A stretch of DNA of 64,000 nt from Saccharina japonica (GCA_008828725.1 MEHQ01001114.1:62001-126000); one strand, 5' to 3'; counted from the first letter of the stretch, positions 12,063-24,932 are shown. Numbers and translations: made by a program. The notes: a model not told the origin generated them from the sequence alone.

Positions 12063-12287
12063 AGTCTCCAAGCCTTCTTGTGCGGCGCCGAAGTCTCCTA
12101 CAGCTAGTTCCGCGAGGTCCAAGTCGTGGGCTTGTGCAACGAAGACGTTGCTCATCTTGAGATCCCTGTGCATCAGGTTGTTGTTGTTGCCTGCGACGAC
12201 AAATCTCAAGAGCTGTGCACAAGCGGCAGACGAGAAGATGGAATGGGCCGGATCCGAAACGTGGGAGTGAATTCCAGATAGCTGGCT
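12063..12287 (-). CDS. protein kinase exon 3: catalytic loop and DFG
   Basis: 75 codons in one frame. Residues 40-47 are HRDLKMSN (catalytic Asp, Lys and Asn) and residues 65-67 are DFG (metal-binding Asp), both complete. The preceding helix (AACAQLLRFVVAG) fits alpha-E. The donor is ACT followed by GTGAGTTTT. The acceptor is taken as TATAG before AGCCAG, in phase 0. A tetra-Asn run lies just before the catalytic loop. An in-frame stop overlaps the acceptor, so the exon cannot start upstream. The left border is less certain than the rest, since other AGs lie nearby. Confidence 0.85.
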
Positions 12288-13035
12288 CTATACTGTAGGT
12301 CGACCTTAGTGCAATATGACTGTTTTGGTAGAGTCTACACGCTCGCAGGCTTGTCAGTGCTCATCTGTGGGCCATCAAGCCACACCTGGAACGTCAGTCG
12401 CGGTGTTATCCCAAGACTCGCTATAAGCCGAGGCTATCACCCGCACCCATTAACGTAAAAACCATGTCCGTGTCCATATAGCTAACTGCTTCGATTGCGC
12501 GCCCGTGGCTTCACATATATATATATATGCATACAGCGCGTTAAGGTCATGTCTCGTCGCGGCATTGTGAGGTCAAAATGAGCATTACCGACAATTGTAT
12601 GCGAGAAACAGCCGCACGCAGAGTCTTGCGTTGACCAAGTAAAAACCGGCCGCGACCATCTGTTCAACATATCACACCTGGCATGTGATGCGGGTGATTG
12701 CCTTGATCCACGTGAACTCGCGGTGGCTAAGAGGCCCCGCTAGTTCCAAAAACGACGACAGAGGCCTGCGTAGGAGGACAAAGGAGGATAAGCCTGTTGG
12801 GTGAGTAATTATAACTTGCCCACAAGGTCTAATACGGCAACACCGCCACGAAAGCGTCTTACGAATGTGTAAGCATGACCGCGAAAACAATGTCAGCTCG
12901 GCGCGGGTAGGCGAGAAAAGTGCTTTGTGTATAGCAGCATGACGACACATTACTCTATGGTATTTTGAGCTGGGAGCGCTTTTGTGTGTAATATTGTACC
13001 CAAACATGACACATAATGGTTGACGAATCTCACAC
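12288..13035 (-). other. kinase intron 2 (predicted)
   Basis: A 748-bp interval from a GTGTGAG donor to a TATAG acceptor. A short TA microsatellite lies near 12515. A missed small exon carrying the hinge cannot be excluded. Confidence 0.55.
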
Positions 13036-13206
13036 TGCGATTTCCATCACTAGCATCGCTGGAGTTCCCGTTGGGTCGTGGGCATGCAAAAACCCCAGCG
13101 GTCGCAGCACGTGGTTCAGCCGAAGCCAAGCTCGCGCGTGCATGTCAGCCTCGGCATGCAGCTGGTTCCTTGGATTGTGTGACAGTTTGGGTATCTTGAC
13201 GGCCAC
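13036..13206 (-). CDS. protein kinase exon 2: VAVK to hinge
   Basis: 57 codons after a good acceptor (TTTATTGCAG). The exon opens VAVKIPKL, giving the ATP-anchoring Lys at residue 4. EADMHARAWLRLNHVLRPLG supplies an alpha-C helix with its Glu near residue 19 and the following strand. It ends TPAMLVMEIA, the strand running into the hinge with a Met gatekeeper. Joined to exon 1 in phase 0 it gives a continuous N-lobe with no residue lost. The donor is GTGTGAG. Confidence 0.88.
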
Positions 13207-15890
13207 CTGCAATAAATGGGAAGCGGTAGGAAGTTTCAGCTAGCAGAACGAGCAATGTATTCCAACTGTATAGAGTACGCCAAAGGTGGCGGGGTTGGAA
13301 CCCCGGGGAGTTCCCACAAATGTAAACAAACACAGTTTTGTGTGCCTGTTTCTCGTCGCGGAACGCGCGAGAGCGTGATATGGCTAAACTCAATGTAAAA
13401 TGACGATCACTAGACTAGAGGAACCGTCTGCGAGATATAAATGACGGCGAGTACCGAGGGCGGAGAGGGAGGGGATACACACCTGTGCCCAGAGCAATGC
13501 CACCTGATAAGAGTGGTGGCTTATATTGTGAGCTCCTGAAATGGGGAGCTCAACATCTCGCACAATACATGACTGCGAAGACGTTCGTTTGCGCAACCCG
13601 ACCACAATTTGTATCAGTTCGTATACAGCCGCAAACGAAGTGCACTACCAGTTTATCGCACAACAACCGACAGTTGCGGACTTCAGGAGCTCCACCGACC
13701 GGATGATAATGTCGCAGAAGGCAAACGGGGAAACCCCTAACAAGCGGTGAGCCCCCACGGCTTGTACAGAAAGCTGGATAGTAACGCTGATGATTTCGAA
13801 GAAACAAACACAAACACAAAAACGAAGTCTTTGCCGTAAATACCGTTTCCATACGTCGAGGGCTGAAGCACGGACGGGATTTGAGGTACATGCACATATA
13901 TTGGAAACGGTCGTTTAGTCTACCCGCCCCCAAATCGACCCGTACTTTAAGCTTAACGTGCTTGGTCTTAAGGCCAGGGAGCTCATTGCGGGGTTCGCTG
14001 GGATTGTCACTATAGGAGCTGACTCGCGTGGTGCCAAATTAGGGCGACTGAAGGCTTCGGAAGTGTGGCTATTTATTGTGTGGGGAAGTGTAACACATAA
14101 ACGGTATACCTCCTGAGACTCTGTGTCTTGTGGGTTGTACCTATTAATGTTGCTACGAGTACCAGGTATGTATAACCAGGTATACATACTGTTTTACCAA
14201 CTGCGCTACTTTGCACGATCACGATATTCGTACGTTTGGATTCCGTAGTAACCCGCCATCAAACGCGATAAACCGACATTGCGCTGCTGGCACTATTCTA
14301 ATATAATTCAAGCAAGCACGAACAGAAGGCAGGCAGGGCCGTATGATCCGTACGTTGTATACTATATGGGCAGGCTGAGAGCTGGGCCAAGTTGGCGGCA
14401 TCGAGGAACAGTTTACACCTACATGGCCTGTGGACCGAATGTTCTTATTTACTGCCTGATTATAGCGCCACGGAGACACCTTTCCCCTCGTTATTCTGTG
14501 TGATCTGGCTAGGTTCACTCACAAAAGCACACATCTTCTCCACCCACAACAGCAGTACACTTTTGGACAAACGTCTTGGAAAAGGTAAATGTCTATGTAC
14601 AACAACGCCAACGCATGGCTACTACACCTACTATCTTTCGACATATGTCAGAGAACCGGTAAACGAATACACAAATATGTACGACAAGCAATTTCATGTT
14701 TATGCTCTGGCGGGTTCGCGAAAGGCGTGTCAGACGACGAGTAATCCAAGTGCTTTAGGCGAACGCTATCGGGTTTCCGGTAGCCCCAGCACCAAGACCT
14801 CCAACTGCAGCTTGCAACACAACGGAATGGGTAGATCACATCGAGAAGGCGCTGCTGTGGTATTTGGGATTCGGCCGCATACGGCAATGTGCGTAAAGTA
14901 ACGTGTACAAAGTCTGTATGTGTGACCAGATATGAGGTATCACAGGTAATGCAAATACACACTGTCCGGATTGAGCCGCGCTATGATGTAAACGCTGTAG
15001 TCGTGCTGTCGTTCCGGCTATCTAGAGCGCGTTCTACACCCGAATCTTTGCCACCCACGTTATGTTCAGCGTTGAAAATGGAGTCATCTCTACGGTAGCT
15101 GTGGCTGTCACGCTACTCTACTGATAGACTATACTATAGCTCTATCTGCTATACCTCTTCTGGTCTCTAACGTACAGTATATAAAGTGCAACTCGGAGCC
15201 GCTTCATCGTTTAGACTGTCTACAGTATTACCAAATGCCCAGGGGAGCGTTTTTAGGGAGTGGACAAGCGATACCAGTATATAATAGTGCTTGCCCTCAC
15301 CATGGTAACTTTGATCAGAACCAGACACGAATAAATGTTGCTGTAGAATCTTAGGGTCTAGATTGAAGAGAAGCCAAGAACACATCGAACAACGGACGGT
15401 GAGCTGAAATAATAGGCTCCACAAGCAGTGCACGCACGTTCGATTACGAAGAAGCAGCGCCTACTCGTATGTTTACACAATACGTATTCCCCAAAGCTGT
15501 GTTGACCGCTTTCAACTTGTGAGAACTTGCAGTTAGCATACAGGGGGGGGGGCTCGGTCTGAGGCACACGCTCGACCCTGCCATGCGCTGGGTTCTTCAA
15601 GTATATTGCTACCCAGCATACATAAATTGAATAGAACTGTGATGATCTGAAATATCACAGTGCCAATGTGAGTTATCAGGCAGCCGCGGTGTACATTAAC
15701 GATACCGACTCCAGTACCCCATTTTGACATGCATGTTTTTCAATAGCGGGTTTTGTCTAGGATCACCGGTCGCTCGAGTCCTCACTTCATTGCGGTTGAC
15801 TTGATATGGCAACGGCGCCCAGGGACTAAGGCCTGGGCCAGTTTCGGCGCAGCTATTGATACACAATTGTTCTTATACTTCAATCCTCAC
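13207..15890 (-). other. kinase intron 1 (predicted, 2.68 kb)
   Basis: Bounded by GTGAGG after exon 1 and TTGCAG before exon 2. It contains an M2-family element (about 13491-13740) and a plus-strand 169-codon open frame (14392-14901) that matches nothing recognised and is probably chance. The remainder is anonymous. Confidence 0.7.
13491..13740. mobile_element. M2 inverted-repeat element, diverged, within kinase intron
   Basis: Shares with the copies at 52.2 and 55.7 kb the words GAGCTC-GGGGAGCTCAA, CGTTCGTTTGCGCAACCCGA and a GACCGG stretch, in the same order. Its ends have decayed: GCAATGCCACC on the left where intact copies have CAATCCCACGG. Confidence 0.65.
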
Positions 15891-16058
15891 CTCCATGAGA
15901 AGCCGGGTACCGGCAGCGTCAAAGACCTTAGCTCGGTAAACCGTTCCTTGGCCTCCGCTGCCCAGTACATCGCCGTAGTCCACACATATCTTGACCGGGC
16001 CTGTGCCCTCCAGGTGAACTTGTCCATCGTTGCCTCGACTGAGCGGTAACTGTTCCAT
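15891..16058 (-). CDS. protein kinase exon 1: N-terminus and Gly-rich loop
   Basis: 56 codons from ATG (16058) to a GTGAGG donor (15890). Residues 28-44 read DYGDVLGSGGQGTVYRA, a full Gly-rich loop (GxGxxG) with the following Val and Ala. TAA lies in frame eight codons upstream of the ATG, which supports this start. The product is a Ser/Thr or Tyr-type protein kinase whose N-lobe starts almost at the N-terminus; no signal peptide or membrane segment is seen. A related first exon lies on the other strand at 59843-60013. Exons 1-4 give about 209 residues; the rest of the C-lobe is not identified. Confidence 0.88.
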
Positions 16059-16200
16059 GGAGATGAAATATGACTGCGCTTAGAGCGCTACGGTCGGAGG
16101 CTCCCCCGGCCAAGCCAAAGAAAGGCCGCCCGACGACCTGCTGGGGCTGGGTGGAACGTGGACTGGCGGCCTTCGCCGCGCCCCTCTCTATCTAGACTTT
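16059..16200 (-). promoter_or_regulatory. GC-rich upstream region of kinase gene
   Basis: About 140 bases clearly richer in G and C than the surroundings (GGCCGCCCGACGACC and similar) lie immediately 5' of the start codon. This is where a promoter or 5' untranslated region would be; no specific element is recognised. Confidence 0.25.
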
Positions 16201-19200
16201 TGCCTGCCCTCGACCTACAGTGGTGCTTTACACACGGACCTCTGCTGGAGAAGGCCATCTGCCAGGCCAGGACTGATCAGTCGTGCGTCGTTTTCGTAAA
16301 CATCACGCCGATTAGACGGCCTGTTTGAAGATGGGGACGGACCCGGATGACGTCGCTACCTCTCGGATGGTTAACGAAAGACGTACTTGGGGGAGAGGGA
16401 CTCCAACCCCCGGGACGATTCGGAGGTTTCCTTGTACCTGTGTATACTCAACCTGGGACTGCTTGTCTCCAACGCCGCCAAAATGTACGAAATCAAAATG
16501 GGCCCGGGACGTGTAGGGTTCTGTCGTACACCAGTATAATATGTGTGGCGATCCCATAGGGTTTTATTCGGTGTCAAACCCACAGAGTCTATTAATTACT
16601 ACTGTCAGACTTTTCGTCTACTTTGATCGACCGATATCGGATTCCGCCCACCTGTTTTCACACGTGTGAACACCGACTGCCCTTGTAAAAAAACGTAGCA
16701 GCGTGTTGAGAACAATTTTGTGGATTGGATAAAGTACCTACGTGATACGTGGTTTTGCGTCGGTTGTGGCAAGTCTCGAGAAAGTATCGTATGTTGTAGC
16801 ATATACCAGAAACGAATCTTGTTGGCTGCATTTCTAAGGAGGAGAAGTGTTCAGACCGGGGTGCTTCGGGCTGCATGAGAGGTATGTCCGTGCACATACT
16901 CGTGCCACCGCAACACACAGGATGTAACTAGCTGATCACGCACTGGGTTTTGCGAATGAATCTACTCAACACGAAACATCAGACGAGTTTCGAGCTCTGG
17001 TACCAGGAGAGAAAGGGGTGGTTAAGCAAAGTGTCATGCCGACATGCGTCGTAGTGAGTGTTCCGACAACCGCCAGATAAATAAGGGCCCTTTCTAGGAT
17101 ATATGTATACTATTTGCTATACTAGACTATAACATTGTACGCATGTCTAGCGACTTCGACGTGCCTGGAATGCTACCAGTTCCTAACCAAGGCAGCCCCA
17201 TCTTGGGACGCGTCAATGACGGACCTCAGACGGCTGAAACTATGGTGGACCATATGTACCAGCTGATTCGAGCTGAACGGCCCAAATGTGATCAATTATT
17301 CGCCTGCCGCCTGCAATGCCTACTCTAACGTCGCATATTTGGTATTCATAAAAAAAAAAAAACGTCAGCTGAGAGATCGAGAATTCAATTGCAAGTAACA
17401 TTTGCAATCTGTGTGTGATACATTGATCGTGTGTATTGCATATTTGTTAGCATCATGACCCCCACGAACAACAAAGGAATAGGGCGACCTAGCCGGATTG
17501 CATAACCAAAGTGGGCAACTTATATGCCCGCCTTGTCGACGGCGCGGCAAAAACGCCGTGGATTCGAGTATTGCTGGTCACGTGCATATTTTAACTAGCG
17601 CAATATATATGGAGTTACATTACACACAAGACCGACGACGGTTTCTTGTCTTCTCGATTGAAATTGACAAACCTCCCGGAATGTTTGCATGATCGTACAC
17701 ACATCAAGCCGGATATCACTCAACAGGTCAGTGTTCATACGTTTATGTGTCGTTTTTGATCCTCTCCTCGCCGGCTATTCAGAATCGCCAACTAGTTGGG
17801 CCTTACGAAGCGGTCCATAAAAAAGCATGCAAGCCAATAACGGCAACTAGCGGGGTCAACTGCCCCGAGGCATGGCTGTGAGATGTTCACGCACAAGTTG
17901 AAAGCACATACCCAGTGTAAAGTACCAGGTAACATTTGACGACCAAAGGCAACACATATGCTTCAGAAAACGTGCAATTACGATGCCGTGCCGTAGAGTT
18001 TACTCTTCCACCACTCAAATGTGCCGAATTTTACGCCGACTTTTTGACAGACCTCGCAATTCAATGCACGTGATCCATGGTCGCTTGCCCAATGGCAAAA
18101 AAAAATGGAAAAGTTTAGATTATTACCATTTGTTTGGCAACGAAATGGTATTGTCTAACCCTTGAAAACCCCATAAACTAAGACAGGACCAAAATCTCTG
18201 GTCAAAATATTGAATATAGCGAATCCAGTAAGACGGCAGGGGCTTGCTGAAAATAAAATGAAATATGCGCGAGCCAGTGCCAAGAATATATCATATGTAT
18301 GTGAATCAACAAAGCAATGCTGACTGGCTTGCGCTGGCGCGGTAGCTTGTATTTTGATGCCCAATATACTGCAATTAAAAAAAGAGGATACACATACATG
18401 TATATTACCACTGTTTGGTCTTACTGCGTTGTAGTGAATTGTGCGTGGCAGGTCCATCGATATAAAACTAAATGTTATCCCGTGCAATATTTAACCTGCC
18501 GTCGCGTTAATCGGTTTGAAGGTGGAGCTCGACGTGGTGTGTGTATGCCGCTCTTGTTTATTCGTTGTAATCAACTGCTGTGCGTTGCACCTCCAACGAA
18601 TGAAAAAAAATGTCATCCCGTGTGAGCCTACATCAGCCGCCATGCCGTGAAACTGGAAAAACCAATCGAATGCAGCTGGTGGCGACGAGAATGCACCGTT
18701 CTGAAATATTGTGTCTGCCAATGATCACAAACACACTGCAACAAGTCCTCTAGTGTTACATACGAAAGGCACACGTGTACGCGCCTGAGCTGCGCACCTA
18801 ATGAGCTGCTGCAACGACAAAATAAGTGCGGATTCACACTGCAGTACACGGGGCGCAGTACATCAAGGAAGCATGCCGCATTATTGTTCGGTGCGGCAGG
18901 AAGCCCTCTCACGCAGCCTAACACACCCCCAGCAACGACTACAACTAAGACTCCCACTGTTCTATCTCTCTACGAAACCAACAAGCCATGTCCATTCCTG
19001 CTGCTAACCGTGGGAGGTCAAGTTTCAGAACACCCTCGCCGCATATTCAATGATTATCCGCATGTATACGACTTTCGCAATGGTGTTATCTTCTTTTTAC
19101 ATGGTATGACACCCGTGCAACAGGCCACAGTCCCACAAGCTTAACCTCACGAACATCTCGCTCTAACGAGAAGCACCTCACAGCCAACAAGCGCCCTCTA

Positions 19201-20630
19201 TCCTCGCCGAAACTGGTCGCGGTGTGCTTACGCGAGATGGTTGGTTACGATGCGTAAGAACGTGTCACTGCGCACCATCATTGCTATGGCTTTTCCTGGG
19301 CCCGCCAAGGTTTCAACACGCCTTGTAGACCCTTGACCATAGCGCTGGTGCAGCGGTGTGCCATTTGTGTCAATCCGCCTCAGCCCGCCTACGCAAAACG
19401 TGCACCGGCATGCGCTCCGTCTAGCCTCTATCTGAGTACACACTCCTGCAGGCATGAACACTACGGAACGTTCTATCATAAAATGCCATTGCTGGTACAT
19501 AGGAGCTGCCACCGCGACAGGTCCTTCATTTTAGATTCGAAATGATGCGTCATGACTTTTGAGAGTTAGCAAACAAGTTTGACCTTGTCGTTCTTGATGC
19601 CGATATCACACCTCAGACGGCTGGTCTCCTCTCTCTTTCTCTCCCCAACGGGCAATTTTACAAATTGTTTGGGGGTTGTTCGGCAACCAGATCTTGATTG
19701 GCGCAAGAAAAAACAAAAAGGAAAAAATTCCAGCCCTCTATGTCATATCGCCATGAAAAACAACCATCTGAAACAATATTTATAAACCCTCGAGTACCAT
19801 AGCGTAAAAAGTGGAAATGTGTAAAACAAGAAAAAACCCAAATACAAATGTGTAGGAAAATAGGTAATTAGTTACAGGGTTTCCCCGTGCCATAGCGTTA
19901 CTTGTGCTGCTCGAGTGCGGAGATTTTATTCAGTAACGAAAATGCCGATAACCGGAACAAACCCAGCTTGTTTGTCTTTTTACCAATAAATGTGCCCGCT
20001 ATATACGCCTCTCAGTAACGAATCGCCCGGAACAACTACCGCGTCTCCGATTAGGATCGAGTAGCCCGAGAGTAGGCGCTTGTTGTTCGTTGCCACAATC
20101 CACGTTGTTGTATTCTATCAGCGACGACACAAGACAGCGTAAACGAAGCCACAGCCGCGACATGCTCCTTTGCTGCTGAAACTCAGAAGCGTCTAGCCAT
20201 ACTGCGATGTTGCCATCGCAGCAAGCGGGTAGGACGCGTCCTGTCTTTCGTGAGCTGTTTTGGCCACATCCGCGATTCTGAAACGTTTTTTCGATGTTGC
20301 GGAACATCTGGGATTAGCGACAGAATGGATTGCCATTCGCAGACATCTCACGATTCGCATCGACTCCGGCAGCTTTGTGCTCCGCCACTGCTGAACAACG
20401 GCAGCATCGTGATTCTTCTACTCATGTCGCCGCATCGCCGGGCGGGCAGGGCTGATCTTGTCCTGTGTTTAGTGTTTTAGCCAGCTCGGTTGCTGTCAAG
20501 AAAATGGCCACATCTCTATGAAACCTGTAGGGAGATGGCACGGAGTTGGTTTCGGTTTCAGAGGCCACCTGGCTCCGCTCAAGACTACGGAAGATGCCGC
20601 CTGCCGGGTCCGCCACGGAATCTCACTTTA
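16201..20630. other. anonymous sequence
   Basis: Some 4.4 kb without a supportable gene. It contains an A12 run (about 17350) and a diverged direct repeat of a TGT(C/T)ATCCCGTG word near 18473 and 18611. All open frames are short. Confidence 0.45.
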
Positions 20631-21140
20631 TTCATGTAATTCCATGAAAATATTTCGAAGTTTGTTTTACTTCCACGGAAGCAAACACATACTGCCATGC
20701 AGGTAAGTTCTACTTAAAATTCCATGGAAGTTAATACTTTGGAAGTAAATTGTATCTACTTCCATGCAAGAAAGTATCCGTTTAAAGAGGGCTTTCGGCC
20801 ACTAGACAGGTTTATGGTGGTTCCGCGCTGGGCGCTACAAGGTTTACAATATCCCATTTGTAATTGGTCCACGTGTTGGTAATCGCAGCTGGTTCAGTTT
20901 GGGTGGCACGGTGTATCAAGGGGGGTCAGCGGGTGAATTCATGAAAGCGTCCCTTCGCTTCCATGCGCTACGTACATGGAGGAAAATAATCACTTCCATG
21001 GAAGTTTATCGGAGAAAAACAAAGTTCCTGGAAGCAAACTGTATTTCCAATTTACCTTCATAGTTGAATGTGCAGCCATGCACGGAAGTAAAACAGCTTC
21101 CATGGAAGTAAATAAAACTTCCGTGGTAACTGCCATGGGA
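20630..21140. repeat. cluster of TTCCATGGAA-type palindromes
   Basis: CTTCCATGGAAGT and variants (TTCCACGGAA, half sites GGAAGTAAA and CTTCCATG) recur near 20630, 20672, 20724, 20742, 20760, 20958, 20994, 21027, 21078, 21099 and 21119. The spacing is irregular. Half of the sites are complete palindromes and the rest are half sites. Confidence 0.7.
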
Positions 21141-22530
21141 ATACCCTCGGAAGAAAACGCATTTGGGAGATCGCGCCTGCCCCACAATACTACTAATAAT
21201 TTCGCCGACGCAACAACTGGGCAGGCAAATTTCATGTGGTGTTCTATGTAGGAAGAAAACCCTGCCTTGAACCGTACGTTTTCCGCGCTCTTGCTTATCT
21301 CCAGCAGTTAGCAGCCCAACAAGTTGTTATGAAAATGTAACATAAACGCCAGCTGCGAGCACGAAGGACTGTTGAAACTCAACTTCTCAAATTGCGTGAT
21401 ACGTCAGACGCGCTAGTGAGGCGTGCTAGTTATATATTCAAATGAAGAATTCGGTGTCTGCGGATTAAAATCTACGATGCTGTAGTTAGTACTTTGTGGG
21501 TTAAATCTACAATGCAGTGGTTGGTACTCAGTTCTGTAAGATTAATGGCAAGTCGTCCTCGCGGGTTCTATATGAACCCCTCGTTAAGGACATAGACCAC
21601 TGACTCCTCTTGATGTAACCAGGGTCAACAAGACGATTCTAAAGCGGCGGTTACGGTCCAGAACTTTGCTGCGCGCCGACCATTGCTACATATTACAGCT
21701 GGGAATTTCGCCGTTTGTTAAATGGGTTTTGTTTAGGTCCTGACTGTCGTGTGGAGATGTAGTGACGTTTATCAAAACCGATTTGCACGACTTGTACCTC
21801 CCAGAGGCGGAGAACAGTAGCAAGTAGGAGCGCTCCATTATATGCAGGCAGATCAGGACTTCAAGTCCCGCTATGGCCGCGGTTTTGTTTTTTTTCTTTT
21901 CTTTTTGCTACAGCAGTATGCTTGAACCCGTACTATTGGTTATTCGATTTTTCGTGTAGTTTTTCGTATTTTTTTTTTGCATCACGTATTCTCAATCAAG
22001 AGTTATCCAGTCAAAAAGGTTACCTACACTGGATCGTGTGTAAAGCCACCGATGTTCCACTAGGAGAACCTGAAAATGCTCACGATTAATGCCGATGTCG
22101 TCACGAACCGATCAACGTTAAAATCATTGATTTCGGGTACGATTTCGTTCGAAAATATACACAAGTGTTTCTGCTCTGGTGTTATCAAGACATTATTAAC
22201 AGCATAATTTTCGTTCGATGGAAGTGTCGTCGAAAGGTCAGACTAAGATGAAATGATGTAAAAACTCGTGAGTAAATTCTGATTAATTAGGGACGGGATG
22301 GCGGGTAATGCCATCGCCTAATCAATGGTCTTGCAAAACTTACGGAGACTACTACATTTGCCTCTTGTATTCGTGTTTCCCTATTGTATTTCTCGTTGCT
22401 CGGCAAAGTTGCATTAATACATGCTCATTTCTGAACTGCGGTTTAGGAATCATGTGCTGTATTGTTCACATGTGGTTCGTTGTTCTTCCAACCAGACCGT
22501 TCGACAGTTATTTCTAGGTTTGTTCTTTTC
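21141..22530. other. anonymous AT-rich sequence
   Basis: T-rich runs near 21885-21905 and 21970. No gene supported. Confidence 0.5.
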
Positions 22531-22534
22531 CCCT

Positions 22535-23000
22535 CGTCTTTCCGGTCGACCTTATCCACCAAAGTTAGATGAAAATGGTCGTAAGTCCCCGAAAAAACGG
22601 AACTATACGACAGATGGTGTTCCATTTGCCGAACCCAATCAGCAAATACCACACGAGGGTTTCAGACCGAGATAGCGGAACATTCAGGCCAGCATTGGCT
22701 GAAAGGGTCTCGGCGCAGGATCTATTCAAGTATATGGTTCCACGTTTTCCGAAAGCTGACAACAGTTTTATTTTGTTATTTCGTTTTTGTCCTCGTCTTC
22801 ACGGTTGATTTCCCCACCGAATTTCGCTGAAACGGTTAAATGTTCCCGAAATATATTATGAACTATTGACCAGTTTTTGTTTCATTTCCCGAGCCCGATA
22901 AACAAATTCAACACAAAGTTTCCAACCGTAGCTCGAAAACGTAACAAGATCAGCAATGACTGAAAAAGTCTTGGCGAATGATCTATTCCAAATAGGAATC
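22535..23000. repeat. two-copy diverged direct duplication (~250-bp period)
   Basis: 22555-22735 and 22805-22990 align base for base over most of their length. Shared words in the same order include CCACC(A/G)AA, CCCGAAA, CCCGA or GAACCC, AACAAATTCAACAC or AGCAAATACCACAC, and GATCTATTC at the end of each. The unit looks like part of an old mobile element; no protein family recognised. Confidence 0.65.
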
Positions 23001-24160
23001 AATACACGAAGTATACGAGGTATACGCAAATTGCCAAGCGGTCTCTGAATCAACCCCCGTGACAGCACTAGTTTGAAGCGTCCCTCTCGCGGAGATGACA
23101 GACTGGGCTGGGAAGAAAACACAACAAAACTAAACGCCGCGGGCTCGTACGGCTTATGATAAGATTCCCCTTCCAAAATGCAGGGAACATGGCACTTGTT
23201 ACCTCGGTTTCAGTGTTTTGTTCGTTTTTTCATCGTTCGGTGTGTTGCGTTCTCTAGCGAGCGCGTATTCTCTAGGATGTTGCCAGGGTGGACCTTAGGT
23301 GGAGCAGGGTACGCTTTGGCTGGTGTTGATGCCGAGACGGGCAACCACGGCACCTGATATTTTTGCCAATTATACATACCTCCTGCTGAATTGTATTTCG
23401 TTGAATAAATAATGTGGAAGGTGATTTGTCTAGCTACCACATGATCCCTTCAGTGTCTTCTAATCCGCCGTAAGTATCTGTAGTAAGGTTACATGGTGCC
23501 ACGTGAATGATCAGTAGTGCCGAGGAATCGTACCAGCACCGTAAATGGGGCAGTGAAAGCGTGCTTTGTGCATTTTTCTGTGGGGTCTAGCCTCGGTAGC
23601 AAATGGCACCCAATAAAAAAAGGCAAAACAAAAATGGCACCCAAAACAACAATCAAACAAACAAAACAGGGTTTTCGGGGATTTAATAACCTCTGTCCTC
23701 TGAAGCTAAACTAAAGAAAGGGGTTCGTTGAACTAACCGACTTATGATTCATTTCTGACCTAGCCTGATGATGTATACATGCATGTAGCTTTTCCTCGTA
23801 CGGGTAGACATATTTGAAATCAGAAACAAACATTTAGGAAGAAATACGAAAACAGCACGACCCTCCGGGACGCGACGCGAGCACGGCCGAAGTGTTCTCC
23901 GGCAGAGTCGGTAGGGGCGAGAATGGTGTCGGACGAACAGGAAAAAAGGCACACCAACTGGTGGATCTCTTGCGGGCTAGCTCGTAGCTCGAAAATAACT
24001 CATAAAAAGGTATCAAAAATATTTTTCGATCGTTCACAGCTGACCTCAATCAAATTACATCTGTAACCGCGTGATGTGAAACCGTGTGGCATGGGCTTAC
24101 ATGGAACTTGATCAATAGCGTGATAACATGGTACCGGCGGCGCAAAAAATATCTTCACTG
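23001..24160. other. anonymous sequence
   Basis: No supported gene. Confidence 0.5.
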
Positions 24161-24164
24161 ATGC

Positions 24165-24890
24165 GCTGGTGCGCCGGCGCAACATTTGGGTCGGAATTGC
24201 AGTTTTGCGCAACAACAGGTGCAGGAAGGCGTGTTGCGCTCAGCGCAACACGCGTTCCCGGGCCCGCAGCAAGTATCGGCGCAACACAAACTGTTGCGGG
24301 AGTCGTGTTCGCCGGAGACGAGAAACATATATTGAGGAACCTTTATACGTTCGCCGTCAGAGGAAAAAACCTTTTATGGCGTCTTAACGCGCTTGTTCGT
24401 GTGGTTTTGGGACATATATCCACGGGTATATAGCATTTATTGGCCTCCAGCGGATCTCGGGGGGGGGGCTAACACGCCTGATGTTGCTCGTGCTATGCTG
24501 CGCGCGACATGAATTATATCTCATGTTGCGCTTCGGCCAACGGACGCCGGAGTCTTAACAAATGCCGGGCATACATCTACGCATACATCCCATGTATTTG
24601 CCTCCGGCGGACCTCCGAGGGCCCTCCCCCGGGTATCACACCTGATGCTGCTCGTGTTGCACTATGGGCAACACGCGTGCCCGCTCCTGGTGCGATTCTC
24701 TCGATAGACACCGGAGTCTTAATGAATGCCCTGCATGGTACCCATGATATACACCTATACGCTACTCGTGGTGGAGATGTGGGGGCTTGGAACCTACTTA
24801 ATCAAAGGTCTCGCATTGCTCGCGTGGAGACAGCAACACAAATATAAGAAGGGCGGGTGGGCTTTGCGGATTTTGCACGTCCGTATTTCG
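24165..24890 (+). pseudogene. decayed repeat unit with ankyrin-like segment
   Basis: Three diverged direct copies start near 24170, 24460 and 24640. At protein level two share A-RVAL-ATRVP-P (GRRVALSATRVPGPAA and DAARVALWATRVPAPG). In the last copy the frame continues DIHLYATRGGDVGAWNLLNQ, which resembles the helix-turn-helix of an ankyrin repeat (xxLHxAaxxGxxxxvxLLL). A shifted frame then reads GGWALRILHV. Frames are broken between copies, so no intact gene can be claimed. Alternative: a non-coding satellite whose translation resembles ankyrin by chance. Confidence 0.3.
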
Positions 24891-24932
24891 CCTCCTTTCT
24901 CGTTATCTTATACTGTGCCGACTTTTGGGTGT

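Noticed and set aside
14392..14901. 169-codon frame in kinase intron 1
   Set aside because: No recognisable motif, opposite strand to the host gene, and no splice or start context beyond an ATG. Kept only as a note in the intron entry.
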